Source: Phycisphaerales bacterium UBA2266 (GTDB lineage: Bacteria; Planctomycetota; Phycisphaerae; Sedimentisphaerales; Anaerobacaceae). From it: DNA of 16,553 nucleotides. The notes below the pieces were generated by a model. It was given only the letters and a program-made list of their open reading frames with translations. It had not been told where the DNA came from and searched no databases. The DNA lies in assembly GCA_002347125.1 (NCBI GenBank), contig DDXG01000150.1, positions 1 to 16,553 on the forward strand, read 5' to 3'. The position numbers and the translations under genes were made by a program. Shown one piece after another: positions 1 to 6,923 of the stretch. The first letter of the stretch is position 1; every line of letters starts with the position of its first letter.

Positions 1-656
1 GTGTAGCCCACCAGCGAAATCTTGAACATCCCCTCGCGTCCGTCGATCTCCCGGATTCGCCGCCGGTCGATAGCGGCCAGTTCCCGCCGCAGTTCGATCA
101 GCCGCTTGCCGACGAGACGGCGGTCGATCTCGAGCTGCTTCTCACCCGGGCCCCTGGTGCCGATAGCGCCCACCGCCCCGGCCGTGGTGCCGCCGCCGGC
201 CCCGGCCACCGTGTCCAGGTGCCCCCACATCCGCGTCAGACGTGGATACGTGTACTCCAACTGAGCCAGCTCCACCTGCAAGCGGGCCTGTCGCGTCCGG
301 GCCCGCGTGGCGAAGATGTCCAGGATCAACTCACTGCGATCGAGCACCTTGGCCCCCAGGGCCTTCTCCAGTTCACGTATCTGAGCGGGCGACAGGTCGT
401 TGTCGAAGATGACCACATCGACGTTGAAGCGCTTCACCCGCTCAGCCAGTTCCTCGACCTTGCCCTTGCCGATATACGTCTTGGGTCTAATCTGCGCTAT
501 CTTCTGCTGAAAACGGTCCGCTACAACCGCCCCGGCACTCTCGGCCAGGGCCGTCAACTCCGCCAGATTATCCCCATCGCTGCGTCGTTTCAGGATTGCG
601 GCCACCAGGGCCGCCCGTTCCTTTCGGACCTTCAGTGTTTCGCGGAACTTCTCCAA
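1..656 (-). CDS. hflX: GTPase HflX, N-terminal part (cut by window edge)
   Basis: Ribosome-associated GTPase of the HflX family, known to split or rescue stalled ribosomes. The minus-strand reading runs from an N-terminal HflX domain through the glycine-rich linker GPGEKQLEIDRRLVGKRL to the start of the G domain, KISLVGYT, where the window ends just before Walker A is complete. The G domain and C-terminus therefore lie outside. The frame opens after a TGA at 687-689 and has no ATG near its N-terminus. Candidate starts are TTG 674, GTG 668 and TTG 656. I chose 656 because GAAGGTG lies about nine bases upstream and the peptide then begins MEKFRETLKVRKERA. A TACAAT box at 690-695 on the minus strand could be its -10 element, giving a very short leader. 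The gene is divergent from rpsU. Family identity is secure; the start is not. Confidence 0.9.
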   Translation of the reverse strand, partial: MEKFRETLKVRKERAALVAAILKRRSDGDNLAELTALAESAGAVVADRFQQKIAQIRPKTYIGKGKVEELAERVKRFNVDVVIFDNDLSPAQIRELEKALGAKVLDRSELILDIFATRARTRQARLQVELAQLEYTYPRLTRMWGHLDTVAGAGGGTTAGAVGAIGTRGPGEKQLEIDRRLVGKRLIELRRELAAIDRRRIREIDGREGMFKISLVGY

Positions 657-822
657 GTCGTGTTGCACCTTCAAATAGGGTATTGCTCAATTGTACTGAA
701 AATGGCTCGCGGCGATTTCGTAAAAACGTGCGTTGGGGCCTGTAAATCGCATTGGGACCCCAGTTTATAGGACCTTGACCGCGTTTTTCAGCACTGCCAG
801 GCCATATTTTAACATTTTTTTC

Positions 823-851
823 TTGAAAAACCTTAGGACCGCTCACATACT
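823..851 (+). promoter_or_regulatory. Candidate sigma70-type promoter for rpsU
   Basis: TTGAAA (823-828), a 17-base spacer and CATACT (846-851) precede rpsU by about 80 bases. The stretch is AT-rich against a GC-rich background, which fits a promoter. A small hairpin (GCCGG 880-884 pairing with CCGGC 890-894) lies in the predicted leader. The match is moderate and based on sequence alone. Confidence 0.4.
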
Positions 852-928
852 AACAGATTCCATTATTCGCACCGTAGCGGCCGGCAGAACCGGCTGTGCC
901 AGTTCGTTTGTGAAAGGATACCGGGTTT

Positions 929-1105
929 ATGTTGAAGGTCAAGGCAAGAGCAGGTGAGTCGGTTCAGCAGATGATTCGTCGTTTCAAGAAGCTGTGCGAG
1001 AAGGAAGGTCTCATCCGGGATATGAAGAGGAACAGCTACTACGAGAAGCCATCTGAGAAGAACCGCCGCCGCATGCGCAAGGCCCAGCGGATGAACAGCT
1101 TCTGA
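929..1105 (+). CDS. rpsU: 30S ribosomal protein S21
   Basis: Small basic protein of the 30S subunit, 58 residues, the normal size for S21. It acts near the anti-Shine-Dalgarno end of 16S rRNA during initiation. It begins MLKVKARAGESVQQMIRRF, the typical S21 N-terminus, followed by a helix with KKLCEKEGLIRDMKR and a very basic tail with KNRRRMRKAQR. ATG 929 is preceded by AAAGGA (913-918) with a ten-base spacer, and the gene stops with TGA. An intrinsic terminator starts about 40 bases downstream, so it is probably monocistronic. It is divergent from hflX, another ribosome-related gene, with about 270 bases between them. The gene is easily missed because it is under 60 codons. Confidence 0.95.
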   Translation: MLKVKARAGESVQQMIRRFKKLCEKEGLIRDMKRNSYYEKPSEKNRRRMRKAQRMNSF

Positions 1106-1147
1106 CCCCGGTATCGGCTGGTTTTATTAGGATTCAGACTCATGCAC

Positions 1148-1176
1148 ACGCCCCTCATTCGGGGGGCGTTTCTCTT
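1148..1176 (+). terminator. Intrinsic terminator of rpsU
   Basis: ACGCCCC (1148-1154) pairs perfectly with GGGGCGT (1163-1169) around an eight-base loop and is followed by a T-rich run (TTTCTCTT). The position, about 40 bases after the rpsU stop codon, fits a rho-independent terminator. Confidence 0.8.
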
Positions 1177-1205
1177 GCGCCCGGCGCCTCCTCGACACAC
1201 TTCGC

Positions 1206-1332
1206 AACCGCAAAGTGAAAACCGCAAACCCGAAGCCATAACCCAAAACCGAGAACCGGGCCTTGGCCGGGGCGCGGGGGGGGGTGCGGTCTTGCGCTTT
1301 GGTTCTGCGCTTTGCGTTTGACGTCTCTCGTT
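1206..1332. repeat. Degenerate 7-bp repeats in inverted arms
   Basis: The left arm (1206-1261) splits into eight consecutive heptamers of the AACCGCA / AACCCGA / ACCGAGA kind. The right arm (1291-1332) splits into six heptamers of the complementary kind (TTGCGTT, TTTGGTT, TCTCGTT). A G-rich centre with nine consecutive G separates them. The arms are only loosely complementary, but the 7-base phase is visible in both. Confidence 0.5.
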
Positions 1333-1390
1333 TCCCCAAGTCGCAATGGGTCAGCCGGAAAAAATGTGCCGGACCCCTTAGGTTACTGCC

Positions 1391-1419
1391 TTGACAGGGG
1401 CATCGGGGGATTTGACAAT
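1391..1419 (+). promoter_or_regulatory. Candidate sigma70-type promoter of the sugar cassette
   Basis: A consensus -35 box, TTGACA (1391-1396), is followed after exactly 17 bases by GACAAT (1414-1419), which matches four of six -10 positions. It points toward the cassette starting at 1605 and implies a leader of roughly 180 bases. No operator or riboswitch fold was recognised in that leader. Confidence 0.5.
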
Positions 1420-1604
1420 AGAGGTTTACGCCTGTGCGGATCGCCCGCGGATGTGCGTTTTTCTGGCCCGCAGGCCGGAAATATCCGCCTGCCGTCTGAC
1501 GTCTGTATCTGAGACCGCCATGCGACGGGCCACCGTCCGGCGGATCGCACGGCCTGTCAACATATCGATGGATGGAGTATTTCGCCGCTTGTAAGGAGAA
1601 CAGC

Positions 1605-3392
1605 ATGGGTAGCCTCGTTACCACACGCCGCGGTTTCCTGCAACAGGGCCTGTACATGGGCGCCACAGCCGCGGCCTGGGGACCGCTGGCCCGTCTGGCC
1701 GCACTGGCCGCCCCCGGCGACGGCATGAAGCTGGGCTTCGTTACCTACCTATGGGGTCAGGACTGGCCCCTGCCGGAACTGATCGCCAATCTCGAAAAGA
1801 CCCGCATCCTCGGCGTGGAACTCCGCGTTGACCACGCCCACGCAGTCAGCAACAAGCTCACCGCCGCCCAGCGGGCCGAGGTCAAGAAGCGATTCGCCGA
1901 TAGTCCTGTGGAATTCCTGGGAATGGGCACCAATTTCGACTTCCACCACACTGATCCAGAGAGGGTCAAGGCCAACGTCGAAGGCGCCAAGGCCTACATA
2001 AAGCTGGGCCACGATTGCGGCGGCTCCGGTATCAAGGTCAAGCCGAACGACCTGCCCAAGGGCGTGCCCGTCGAGAAGACGACCGAGCAGATCGGCCGCA
2101 GCCTCAACGAGCTTGGCCAATACGCCGCCGACCTGGGCCAGAAGGTCCGGCTGGAGGTCCACGGCGGCTGTTCCCACCTGCCCGTCATCAAGCAGATTAT
2201 GGATGTCGCCACGCATCCCAGCGTCGGCGTCTGCTGGAACTGCAACGGCCAGGACCTGGAGGGCGAGGGCCTGGTCTACAACTTCAACCTCGTCAAGGAC
2301 CGTTTCGGCGATACCCAGCATGTCCGCGAGCTGGACGACAAGACCTACCCGTATCAGGACCTGATGAACCTGTTCGTGGCGATGGACTACAAGGGCTGGA
2401 TTCTCCTGGAGTGCCGCACCAAGCCCGAAGACCGCATCGCCGCCCTGCACAACCAGCGGGAGGTCTTCGCGGGGTTGATTGCCAACGCGCGCGCCGCGAT
2501 GCCCGCCTCCGGCGGCGCCGTCAAGATCAGCGAGACCGGCAAGACGCTCCGCGTCGATCTGGGCGGCGAGCTGTTCACCGAGTACAACTACCAGGACGTT
2601 CCCCGTCCGTTCTTCTATCCGGTGATCGGGGCCACCGGCGACGGCGTGACCCGCGACTGGCCCATGAAGGACATCAACCCGGCCGACGCCAGGGACCACG
2701 TCCACCACAAGGGCCTGTGGTTCACGCACGGCAGCATCAACGGCCACGACTTCTGGGCCGAAGGGGGCCGCAGCGGCAAGATTGTCCATGACAAGTTTCT
2801 TGAGGTCGCCGGCGGCGACACCGGCGTCATCAAGACGTCCAACAAGTACGTCGCCAGGGATGGGACGGTTGTATGCACCGACACCCGTGTGAATCGTTTC
2901 GGCGCCTGCGGCGACGGCAAGTTCGTGGATTTTGAAGTCACCATCCATGCCTCGCACGGCAAGGTCGTTCTGGGCGACACGAAGGAGGGCTCCATGTCCA
3001 TTCGGCTGGCCCCGACCATGCAGGTTGAGGGCAAGGACGCCCAGGGCCGCATCGTGAACAGCAACGGCCTGAGGGATGGGTCCACCTGGGGCAAACGCGC
3101 CGAATGGGTCGACTACTTCGGGCCGGTCAACGGCAAGGTTACAGGCGTGGCCGTCTTTGACCATCCCGCGAACGCGAAACACCCGACTTGGTGGCACGTC
3201 CGCACCTATGGTCTGTTCGCCGCCAATCCCTTCGGCGTCCACGACTTCGAGAACAAACCCGCCGGAACCGGCGACATCACCATCGAAGCAGGGGGCAGCC
3301 TCACGTGGAAGTGGCGGTTTTACTTCCATGCCGGCGACCCGAAGCAGGGCAAGGTGGCCGAGGAGTATGCCCGATTCACCGCCGCCCGCTGA
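1605..3392 (+). CDS. Tat-exported fusion: sugar isomerase/epimerase TIM barrel + PmoA-like DUF6807 domain
   Basis: 595 residues. ATG 1605 is chosen because AAGGAGA (1593-1599) precedes it. The N-terminus holds a twin-arginine motif, TTRRGFLQQG, then a hydrophobic stretch, indicating Tat export. Residues about 40-295 form a xylose-isomerase-like (AP endonuclease 2 superfamily) TIM barrel. Likely metal ligands are E184 (RLEVHGG), N212 or N214 (VCWNCNGQD, where relatives usually have Asp), H239 (QHVRELDD) and E269 (LLECR). Residues about 305-595 match the PmoA-like family DUF6807, with the characteristic DHVHHKGLWFTHG at 364-378 and a C-terminal beta-rich half. The two domains usually occur as separate proteins in planctomycete sugar loci. 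It heads a cassette with an oxidoreductase and another isomerase. Substrate unknown; a periplasmic sugar-modifying role is inferred. Confidence 0.85.
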   Translation: MGSLVTTRRGFLQQGLYMGATAAAWGPLARLAALAAPGDGMKLGFVTYLWGQDWPLPELIANLEKTRILGVELRVDHAHAVSNKLTAAQRAEVKKRFADSPVEFLGMGTNFDFHHTDPERVKANVEGAKAYIKLGHDCGGSGIKVKPNDLPKGVPVEKTTEQIGRSLNELGQYAADLGQKVRLEVHGGCSHLPVIKQIMDVATHPSVGVCWNCNGQDLEGEGLVYNFNLVKDRFGDTQHVRELDDKTYPYQDLMNLFVAMDYKGWILLECRTKPEDRIAALHNQREVFAGLIANARAAMPASGGAVKISETGKTLRVDLGGELFTEYNYQDVPRPFFYPVIGATGDGVTRDWPMKDINPADARDHVHHKGLWFTHGSINGHDFWAEGGRSGKIVHDKFLEVAGGDTGVIKTSNKYVARDGTVVCTDTRVNRFGACGDGKFVDFEVTIHASHGKVVLGDTKEGSMSIRLAPTMQVEGKDAQGRIVNSNGLRDGSTWGKRAEWVDYFGPVNGKVTGVAVFDHPANAKHPTWWHVRTYGLFAANPFGVHDFENKPAGTGDITIEAGGSLTWKWRFYFHAGDPKQGKVAEEYARFTAAR

Positions 3393-3454
3393 GGAGCGGG
3401 TGATGCGCAGCCAAGACACAATCGTGACCTGTAGATAACAAGAAAGGATCCACC

Positions 3455-4927
3455 ATGGAGAATCTGACTCGCCGAAGTTTTATGAAGACGGCCGCCGCGG
3501 CCGGTGCCGCGATGGCGGCCTATGGCCCGGCCACCGGCGTCCTCGGCGCCAATGAGCAACTGCGCATCGCCGTCATCGGCGTCGGTGGACAGGGTAGCGG
3601 CCACATGCGCTATTTCCACGGCGCCGAAGGCGCCAAGCTCGTCGCCATCTGCGACGCCGACCGTTCCCAACTCGAGAAACGAGCCGCCGACTTCGAGAAG
3701 CAGAACGGCTACAAGCTCAAGACCTTCACCGATATGCGCGAGCTGTTCGACGACAAGGAGATCGACGCCGTTACGACCGCCACGCCGAACTTCTGGCATT
3801 CGCTGACGACCATCTGGGCCTGCCAGGCCGGCAAGGACATGTACTGCGAAAAACCCGTCAGCCACAACATCTGGGAAGGGCGCAAGATGGTCGAGGCCGC
3901 CCGCAAGTACGACCGTATCGTCCAGACCGGAACGCAGAAGCGGTCGTCCGAGGCCCATCCGGCGGCGTTTGCGTGGCTGCGGGAGGGCAACCTCGGGGCC
4001 ATCAAGTGCGTCCGTTCGCTCTGTTACAAGGGACGGTACGAGGGCACCAACGGGATCGTCGATCCGACCAACGGGCCCGTTCCGGTTCCGGCGTCGGTGG
4101 ACTACAACCTCTGGTGCGGACCGGCCGACATGCTGCCTCTGATGCGCAAGGACCTGCACTACAAGTGGCACTGGATGTGGAACACGGGCAACGGCGACCT
4201 CGGCAACCAGGGCATCCATGAGATGGATCTGGGCCGCTGGGCCCTCGGCGATCCGAAGCTGGCGCCTCGCGTGATGAGCTTCGGCGGGCGTTTCCGTGTC
4301 AATGACGCCGGCGAAACCCCCAACACCCAAATCGTGTTCTTCGATTACAAGCCCGTTCCGCTGATTTTCGAGGTCCGCGGTCTGCCTCGGAAGATCGGCG
4401 ACAAGTCGATGGACGGCTGGGCCCGCACGGGCACGGGCGTCGGCATGGTGGTGCAGTGCGAGGGTGGCTACTGGGCCGCGGGCGACGGCGGCGGGTACGT
4501 CTGGAACAACGACAACACGCGGACCGACAAGCGGTTCGCCGGCGGCGGCGGCAGCGGCCACCACGAGAACTTCCTCCAGGCCGTCAAGAAGCACGATGTC
4601 AAGCACCTCAACGCCGACATCGAAAAGGGCCACTACTCCAGCGCCCTGTGCCACATGGGCAATGTCTCCTACCGGCTCGGCAAGAAGATGTCCGTCGAGG
4701 AGGCCCGCAAGACCCTCGACAACGAACACGTCCTCGATTCGTTCGACCGGATGATTGAGCACCTGAAGGTCAACGAAGTGGACCTGGAGAAAGAGCCCAT
4801 CACGATGGGTCCGATGCTGAGCTTCGACCCGGAGACCGAGGTGTTTGTCGGCGATATGGCCGACATGGCCAATATGTACCTGAAGCGCAACTACCGCGAG
4901 CCCTTCGTTGTTCCGAATGAAGTCTGA
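3455..4927 (+). CDS. Tat-exported Gfo/Idh/MocA-family NAD(P)-dependent oxidoreductase
   Basis: 490 residues, starting at ATG 3455 with AAAGGA at 3443-3448. Residues 4-11 (LTRRSFMK) form a Tat motif followed by an Ala-rich hydrophobic segment. The nucleotide-binding Rossmann fold begins near residue 36 with IAVIGVGGQGSGH (GxGGxG at 42-47). The family's EKP signature is at 132-134 (YCEKPVSHN), and the putative catalytic His lies in GIHEMDLGRW (H255). Family members oxidise or reduce a sugar hydroxyl, and exported forms carry a tightly bound cofactor. The gene follows the isomerase-DUF6807 fusion by 62 bases on the same strand and is probably cotranscribed. Oxidation of a glycoside, for example at C3, is a reasonable inference; the real substrate is unknown. 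Confidence 0.92.
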   Translation: MENLTRRSFMKTAAAAGAAMAAYGPATGVLGANEQLRIAVIGVGGQGSGHMRYFHGAEGAKLVAICDADRSQLEKRAADFEKQNGYKLKTFTDMRELFDDKEIDAVTTATPNFWHSLTTIWACQAGKDMYCEKPVSHNIWEGRKMVEAARKYDRIVQTGTQKRSSEAHPAAFAWLREGNLGAIKCVRSLCYKGRYEGTNGIVDPTNGPVPVPASVDYNLWCGPADMLPLMRKDLHYKWHWMWNTGNGDLGNQGIHEMDLGRWALGDPKLAPRVMSFGGRFRVNDAGETPNTQIVFFDYKPVPLIFEVRGLPRKIGDKSMDGWARTGTGVGMVVQCEGGYWAAGDGGGYVWNNDNTRTDKRFAGGGGSGHHENFLQAVKKHDVKHLNADIEKGHYSSALCHMGNVSYRLGKKMSVEEARKTLDNEHVLDSFDRMIEHLKVNEVDLEKEPITMGPMLSFDPETEVFVGDMADMANMYLKRNYREPFVVPNEV

Positions 4928-4955
4928 TTTCGTTTTGCATCGTGGGTATTGCGTC

Positions 4956-5033
4956 GGGGTGGTCCCGAAGCCGGTTCGGGAAAGGCAAGGGCCGGATTGA
5001 TCCAGCCCTTCGCTGCGCGAAAGGCTGCCACCC
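4956..5033. repeat. Palindromic intergenic element, copy A
   Basis: Outer arms GGGTGG (4957-4962) and CCACCC (5028-5033) enclose a perfect inner hairpin (CCCGAA 4964-4969 with TTCGGG 4975-4980), the word GGCAAGGGCCGGA (4984-4996) and a right arm at 5005-5033. That arm matches copy B (5962-5990) at 27 of 29 positions. It fills most of the gap between the oxidoreductase and isomerase genes. Any reading frame through it is an artefact of the repeat. Confidence 0.8.
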
Positions 5034-5059
5034 AGCTTGTTCGTCGTGCAAATCTGACC

Positions 5060-5872
5060 ATGAAGTTCGCGTTCTGCAATGAGATGTTTGGGAATCGGCC
5101 GGTGGCGGAAATCTGCGACGCCGCCGGCCGATTCGGCTATCACGGCCTGGAAATTGCGCCCTTTACGCTGCGGAAGAACGCGGCCGATATCTCCGCGGCG
5201 CAGCGCAGGGACGTGCGCACCGCGGTCGAAGACCACGGTCTTGAGGTCGTCGGCCTTCACTGGCTGTTCGCCGGGCCCGATGGCCTGCACATGACAACAC
5301 CTGACAGTGCCGTCTGGTCGAGGACGCGCGATTACCTGCACGTGCTGATCGACCTCTGCGCAGACTTGGGCGGCAAGGTCATGGTCCTGGGTTCGCCCAA
5401 GCAGCGGAGTCTCCTGCCCGGCCAGACCTTCGAAGGGGCTTGGAAGCGGGCGGCCGATATGCTGGCTTCGGTGATGGACCACGCCGCCGACGCGGACGCC
5501 ACCATCTGCCTGGAGCCACTGAGCCCCGTCGAGACCGATTTCATCAATACCGTGGCCCAGGGGATGGAGATGGTCCGCCAGATTGACCATCCGAACCTCC
5601 GCATCCACCTGGATGTCAAGGCGATGAGTTCCGAAGGCGGCCCGGTCGCCGACGTCATCCGCTCGGTCGTGGCTGCCGACGTGGGGCACTTCCACGTCAA
5701 CGACCCGAACCTCTACGGTCCCGGTATGGGCGAGGTCGATTACGCCCCTATCGTGCAGGCCCTCAAGGACATCGGCTACGACGGCTGGCTCAGCGTCGAA
5801 CCCTTCAAATACGACCCCGACCCCGAGACCATCGCCCGAAAAAGCATCGAATACCTCAAGCGCTTCTTCTGA
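5060..5872 (+). CDS. Sugar phosphate isomerase/epimerase-type TIM barrel (tagatose-3-epimerase-like)
   Basis: 270 residues with no signal peptide, so cytoplasmic. It belongs to the xylose-isomerase-like TIM-barrel superfamily. The metal ligands of D-tagatose/D-psicose 3-epimerases have close counterparts: E152 (CLEPLSP), D185 (HLDVKAM), H210 or H212 (GHFHVND) and E247 (SVEPF). Length and ligand spacing agree well with that group. ATG 5060 is chosen because an upstream start at 4949 would translate the palindromic repeat into a 37-residue tail unlike any family N-terminus. No good Shine-Dalgarno sequence is visible at 5060. It is third in the cassette, 132 bases after the oxidoreductase. It probably epimerises or isomerises a free sugar made by the exported enzymes. 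Other superfamily activities, such as hydroxypyruvate or inosose isomerase, remain possible. Confidence 0.85.
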   Translation: MKFAFCNEMFGNRPVAEICDAAGRFGYHGLEIAPFTLRKNAADISAAQRRDVRTAVEDHGLEVVGLHWLFAGPDGLHMTTPDSAVWSRTRDYLHVLIDLCADLGGKVMVLGSPKQRSLLPGQTFEGAWKRAADMLASVMDHAADADATICLEPLSPVETDFINTVAQGMEMVRQIDHPNLRIHLDVKAMSSEGGPVADVIRSVVAADVGHFHVNDPNLYGPGMGEVDYAPIVQALKDIGYDGWLSVEPFKYDPDPETIARKSIEYLKRFF

Positions 5873-5907
5873 ATTTGCGGGGTGTGCAACCTGTTGCATA
5901 CACGCCG

Positions 5908-5990
5908 GGGTGGCGGCCTTTGCCGAAGGCAAGGGCCGGAGGCAAGGGCCGGAGGCAACCGGCCCTTCGCTTCGCGAAAGGCCGCCACCC
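5908..5990. repeat. Palindromic intergenic element, copy B
   Basis: Perfect 14-base arms (5908-5921 and 5977-5990) begin GGGTGGCGGCC and form the base of a long imperfect hairpin. The arms enclose GGCAAGGGCCGGA twice in tandem (5928-5940 and 5941-5953), where copy A has it once. A separate small hairpin (GTGTGCAA with TTGCATACAC) lies just upstream at about 5882-5903. The element sits between the isomerase gene and the convergent rubrerythrin gene and may also act as a transcription barrier. Confidence 0.85.
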
Positions 5991-6025
5991 GTCGAGGTGA
6001 TTAGGGGGGTGCGGCGGAGAGCCCG

Positions 6026-6529
6026 TTACTTGACCTCGAAGAACTTCTCCTTCTTCACCCCGCAGATCGGACAGGTATCGCGGACGTTGCCGATGAAGGT
6101 GTTGCCACAGACGCTGCACACGTGTACGGCCTGCGCCGGCACGTCTTTGCCCGCCTCCACGGCCTTGAGCGCGTCGATGTACATCTTCGCGTGAATCCGT
6201 TCGACGGCCATGGCATACTGGAACGAGGTCAGGGCCGCCTTGTTGCCTTCGGCCTTGGCCTGCTCGACGAACTGGGGATACATCTTCTGATATTCGAAGC
6301 TCTCGCCCTCGACGGCCGCTTCGAGGTTCTCCTTCGTGCCCTTTATGCCCCCCATGACCCGCAGATGGGCATGGGCATGGACCGTCTCGGCCTCGGCGGC
6401 CGCCCGAAAGAGCCTTGCCACCCCAGGCATACCATCGGCCTCGGCCTTTTTCGCAAACGCCAGGTACTTCCGGTTCGCCTGACTCTCACCGGCAAACGCC
6501 GCCGCCAGATTCTCACTCGTAGCCATCAT
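6026..6529 (-). CDS. rbr: Rubrerythrin
   Basis: 167-residue non-haem iron peroxidase, normally reducing hydrogen peroxide in anaerobes and microaerophiles. A ferritin-like four-helix domain comes first, with diiron ligands at E15 (AGES), E48-x-x-H51 (EAETVH), probably E75 or E78, and E110-x-x-H113 (AVERIH). A C-terminal rubredoxin-like iron site follows, with C138-x-x-C141 (CSVCG) and C153-x-x-C156 (CPICG). All key residues are present. The start is the first of two adjacent ATG codons, with AAAGG just upstream. It is convergent with the sugar cassette and separated from it by palindromic copy B. It points to an anaerobic or oxygen-sensitive lifestyle. Confidence 0.95.
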   Translation of the reverse strand: MMATSENLAAAFAGESQANRKYLAFAKKAEADGMPGVARLFRAAAEAETVHAHAHLRVMGGIKGTKENLEAAVEGESFEYQKMYPQFVEQAKAEGNKAALTSFQYAMAVERIHAKMYIDALKAVEAGKDVPAQAVHVCSVCGNTFIGNVRDTCPICGVKKEKFFEVK

Positions 6530-6668
6530 TAAAGCCTTTCAGAATAATCAGTTACAATCCAACCACGCCTGGCAATCGATACCATCTCAGTATAGGTCTG
6601 ATTTTACCCGACTCTGGCGACACTGTATAGTCTCGCGCGACTATCCCGGCGGTCTGAGGGGCGGCGCA

Positions 6669-6677
6669 TGGTATAAT
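6669..6677 (+). promoter_or_regulatory. Extended -10 promoter for the mini-dockerin gene
   Basis: TGGTATAAT is a perfect extended -10 element, with TG one base before TATAAT. No good -35 box is visible, as is common for extended -10 promoters. It lies about 60 bases upstream of a strong ribosome-binding site and start codon, pointing the same way. Confidence 0.55.
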
Positions 6678-6737
6678 AGTATTTTTGGGGACTGTCGGCC
6701 GATGGGGCCCGCCCCTGATAGATGAAGGAGGTGGATT

Positions 6738-6914
6738 GTGCCAAGGGCAATTCGGATACATCTGCTTTCGACAGCGGCGATTCTCGTGCTGGGCGTGGGT
6801 CTGACCCATGCAGTCTGCCCCCTTGGCGACATCGACGGCGACTGCGATGTCGATGCTCTCGATCTGCGGGCCTTTGCCGCACCCATCTGCCCGGCTGTAC
6901 GATTTGACTGCTGA
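6738..6914 (+). CDS. Small secreted protein with a single dockerin-type calcium loop
   Basis: 58 residues starting at GTG 6738, directly behind a near-perfect Shine-Dalgarno AAGGAGGTG (6725-6733) and an extended -10 promoter. Residues 1-26 are a signal peptide: a basic start (PRAIRIH), a hydrophobic core (LLSTAAILVLGVGL) and THA before the mature part. The mature peptide is only about 32 residues. It begins CPLGDIDGDCDVDALDLRAF, which fits the dockerin type I EF-hand loop pattern D-x-D/N-x-D-x-x-V-x-x-x-D. Normal dockerins have two such loops, are about 60 residues long and sit at the end of a larger enzyme. Here there is one loop and no enzyme. Four cysteines could form disulfides. It may be a remnant of a larger gene or a genuine mini-dockerin; strong initiation signals favour expression. 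It ends about 85 bases before ftsW. Confidence 0.65.
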   Translation: MPRAIRIHLLSTAAILVLGVGLTHAVCPLGDIDGDCDVDALDLRAFAAPICPAVRFDC

Positions 6915-6923
6915 AAACGCCAT

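Larger units (their letters stand above)
1177..1604. other. Non-coding region between rpsU and the sugar cassette
   Basis: No convincing gene was found here on either strand. The short open frames give basic, low-complexity translations and lack ribosome-binding sites. The region holds the inverted 7-bp repeats (1206-1332), a run of nine G (1276-1284), a weak imperfect hairpin (GGGTC 1348-1352 with GACCC 1372-1376), a promoter candidate (1391-1419) and then about 185 bases of leader ending in the AAGGAGA ribosome-binding site at 1593-1599. Confidence 0.6.

Noticed and set aside
568..957. Open frames in the hflX-rpsU intergenic region
   Set aside because: They have no ribosome-binding sites or recognisable motifs and run through promoter-like AT-rich DNA; rpsU itself is in a different frame.
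1749..3419. 556-residue minus-strand open frame
   Set aside because: It is antisense to the isomerase-DUF6807 fusion, which has a Tat signal, ribosome-binding site and clear family motifs.
4949..5059. N-terminal extension of the isomerase from an upstream ATG
   Set aside because: The extension is the translated palindromic element. The family N-terminus begins at MKFAFCNEMF (5060).
3320..5932. 870-residue minus-strand open frame
   Set aside because: It lies opposite two strongly recognised genes and the palindromic repeats, and its translation is low-complexity Val/Gly/His/Asp-rich with no family match. It is a shadow of GC-rich coding DNA.
5908..5990. Reading palindromic copy B as a simple intrinsic terminator
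   Set aside because: The hairpin is far longer than a terminator stem and has no T run on either side; the sequence shared with copy A shows it is a repeat family, though it may still hinder transcription.
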